64,000 nucleotides of DNA from positions 496,001 to 560,000 of the forward strand of contig DASXOB010000016.1 of the NCBI GenBank assembly GCA_036494545.1, read 5' to 3'. The position numbers and the translations under genes were made by a program. Position 1 is the stretch's first letter. Every line of letters begins with the position of its first letter. This stretch comes from JAICXG01 sp036494545. Its GTDB lineage: Bacteria; Verrucomicrobiota; Verrucomicrobiia; Chthoniobacterales; UBA10450. Shown piece after piece: positions 63,109 to 64,000 of this stretch. Under the pieces are notes generated by a model, which was not told the origin of the DNA, did not search any database, and was given only the letters and a program-made list of their open reading frames with translations.

Positions 63109-63513
63109 CTAATATTCCCGCACGTAAGGATATTTGCTTTCGTTCCCCAGTTCGGGTGGAAATTCGCTGTAGCCGTGATGAACCCAATGGGTATCGCCGC
63201 ACAGGATCGGACAGTAACTTCCCCTGTAAAGCGGAAGCGGCCAGAGAATCGCTTCGTAGAGTCCAACGCCGAATCGTGCGAAGGCGCGATCCGCGCCGCG
63301 AAGCAGGCCGTAGCTGGCAGTTGCGCTGTTCCCTTCCTGCTCATTCACTTTTGCGATTGCCGCCGGGACTTCCGACCAACCAAAGAAAATGTTGGAAAGG
63401 CCGCGCCCGAGTTTTCGCGAGGGTCCATACTTGGTTGCGGGTGGATCCTGGATGTCGCCTAACAAACTTCCGGCGCAAGCCAGACCAAGTACCAGGGCGA
63501 ACAGCCATCTCAT
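63109..63513 (-). CDS. Exosortase-associated TIGR04073-type exported protein
   Basis: The 134-residue product has a signal peptide (L-F-A-L-V-L-G-L-A-C-A-G) and the family pattern K-L-G-R-G-L-S-N-I-F-F-G-W-S-E-V-P, as in TIGR04073 proteins found in Verrucomicrobia and other exosortase-bearing bacteria. Its role is unknown. The start at 63513 was chosen for the signal peptide; no exosortase or PEP-CTERM gene is in the window. Confidence 0.75.
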   Translation of the reverse strand: MRWLFALVLGLACAGSLLGDIQDPPATKYGPSRKLGRGLSNIFFGWSEVPAAIAKVNEQEGNSATASYGLLRGADRAFARFGVGLYEAILWPLPLYRGSYCPILCGDTHWVHHGYSEFPPELGNESKYPYVREY

Positions 63514-63562
63514 AGCTCTCGCAAACAATAATTGGACCGCCCCGCGAAAGGCAACCTCCGTT

Positions 63563-64000
63563 TCACGAGTTCGGCTTTTTCCTGGTCGCCAGGAATGAAG
63601 CAATCGTGGTGATCGCCAAAACTGCGGTGATAACGAGCAGCGAGAGCCAGCTTGGCAAATGGGTCCAATATTCGGTCAGCATTTTTGCACCGACGAAGCA
63701 AAGGATGATCGCTAACCCGAAGCGCAGATAAACGAACCGGGTGACAAGATTCGCGAGAAGGAAATAGAGCGAACGCAACCCGAGGATGGCGCAGATGTTT
63801 GAGGTGTAAACGATAAAGGTGTCACGCGTGATCGCGAGCACCGCAGGGATGGAATCGACCGCGAAGACCAAGTCCATCGTCTCGATGGCGATCACGACGA
63901 GCGCGAGCGGCGTCAGCATGCGGCGCCCGGCGACAAGCGCGACAAATTTTGGCCCGTGATAATCGTTCGTCACCGGCATCACGCGGCGAATGGCGCGTAT
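63563..64000 (-). CDS. TerC-family membrane protein, C-terminal part (cut by window edge)
   Basis: The visible 140 or so residues have four hydrophobic helices and the TerC signatures E-T-M-D-L-V-F-A-V-D-S-I-P-A-V and S-N-I-C-A-I-L-G-L-R-S-L-Y-F. The start lies beyond the edge. TerC proteins are inner-membrane, and help handle metals such as manganese or tellurite resistance. Confidence 0.92.
   Translation of the reverse strand: MRAIRRVMPVTNDYHGPKFVALVAGRRMLTPLALVVIAIETMDLVFAVDSIPAVLAITRDTFIVYTSNICAILGLRSLYFLLANLVTRFVYLRFGLAIILCFVGAKMLTEYWTHLPSWLSLLVITAVLAITTIASFLATRKKPNS

Overview
The window is about 58% GC and densely coded, with no ribosomal RNA, CRISPR array, transposase or integrase. 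It looks like a chromosomal piece of a Gram-negative bacterium, most likely a soil Verrucomicrobiota of the Chthoniobacterales/Spartobacteria type. Reasons: lpxD (lipid A), a 14-copy delta-60-repeat surface protein with putative-Ig domains, a TIGR04073-type exosortase-associated small protein, multihaem cytochromes and a caa3/aa3-type oxidase operon with this mix of small subunits. The taxonomic call is inference from family distributions, not from a marker gene.

Layout. 0-5 kb (mostly minus strand): gmk (cut by the edge), yicC, a TPR membrane protein, a family 2 glycosyltransferase and mutY, tightly packed. 5-15 kb: thioesterase, persulfide-dioxygenase-like MBL/rhodanese protein, zinc alcohol dehydrogenase, gcvP, hybrid histidine kinase, SDR and lpxD. 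15-21 kb: lipoprotein, NarL-type regulator, membrane-anchored MDR reductase, DUF4386 protein, and an ABC transporter under a YtrA-type GntR regulator with a palindromic operator candidate upstream.

21-41 kb is the most unusual region. It holds a porin-like beta-barrel, a 1285-residue decahaem cytochrome ending in an LVIVD propeller, a second membrane-anchored decahaem cytochrome, a b-type membrane protein, a 1666-residue delta-60/Ig surface protein, a c554-like multihaem cytochrome, a NuoE-NuoF fusion and an 828-residue NuoG/ferredoxin protein with two cyclic-nucleotide-binding domains. Together they resemble an NADH-linked electron-transfer chain reaching the cell surface, possibly controlled by a nucleotide. 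It is followed by a remnant of a second cytochrome oxidase subunit I gene and a decayed Kelch/Ig gene.

43-50.5 kb is a complete cytochrome c oxidase operon: subunits I, III and IV, two small membrane proteins, subunit II, haem A and haem O synthases, and SCO1/SenC. 50-54 kb is a minus-strand pseudopilin cluster. 54-57 kb has rfbA and a two-module glycosyltransferase. 57.6-59.7 kb is an ECF sigma / membrane partner / PDZ operon. The end carries an MFS transporter, tRNA-Arg(UCG), a PKD protein, a serine hydrolase, the TIGR04073 protein and a terC gene cut by the edge.

Over all of this lies a dispersed, non-palindromic 9-mer, TCGTTAGGC/GCCTAACGA. I counted 48 exact copies by eye, against roughly 0.5 expected. 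It lies in several reading frames and in intergenic DNA. It is absent from several multi-kilobase stretches, which may be younger or acquired DNA. It looks like a DNA-level signal comparable to uptake sequences, and I regard it as the most important unexplained feature here.
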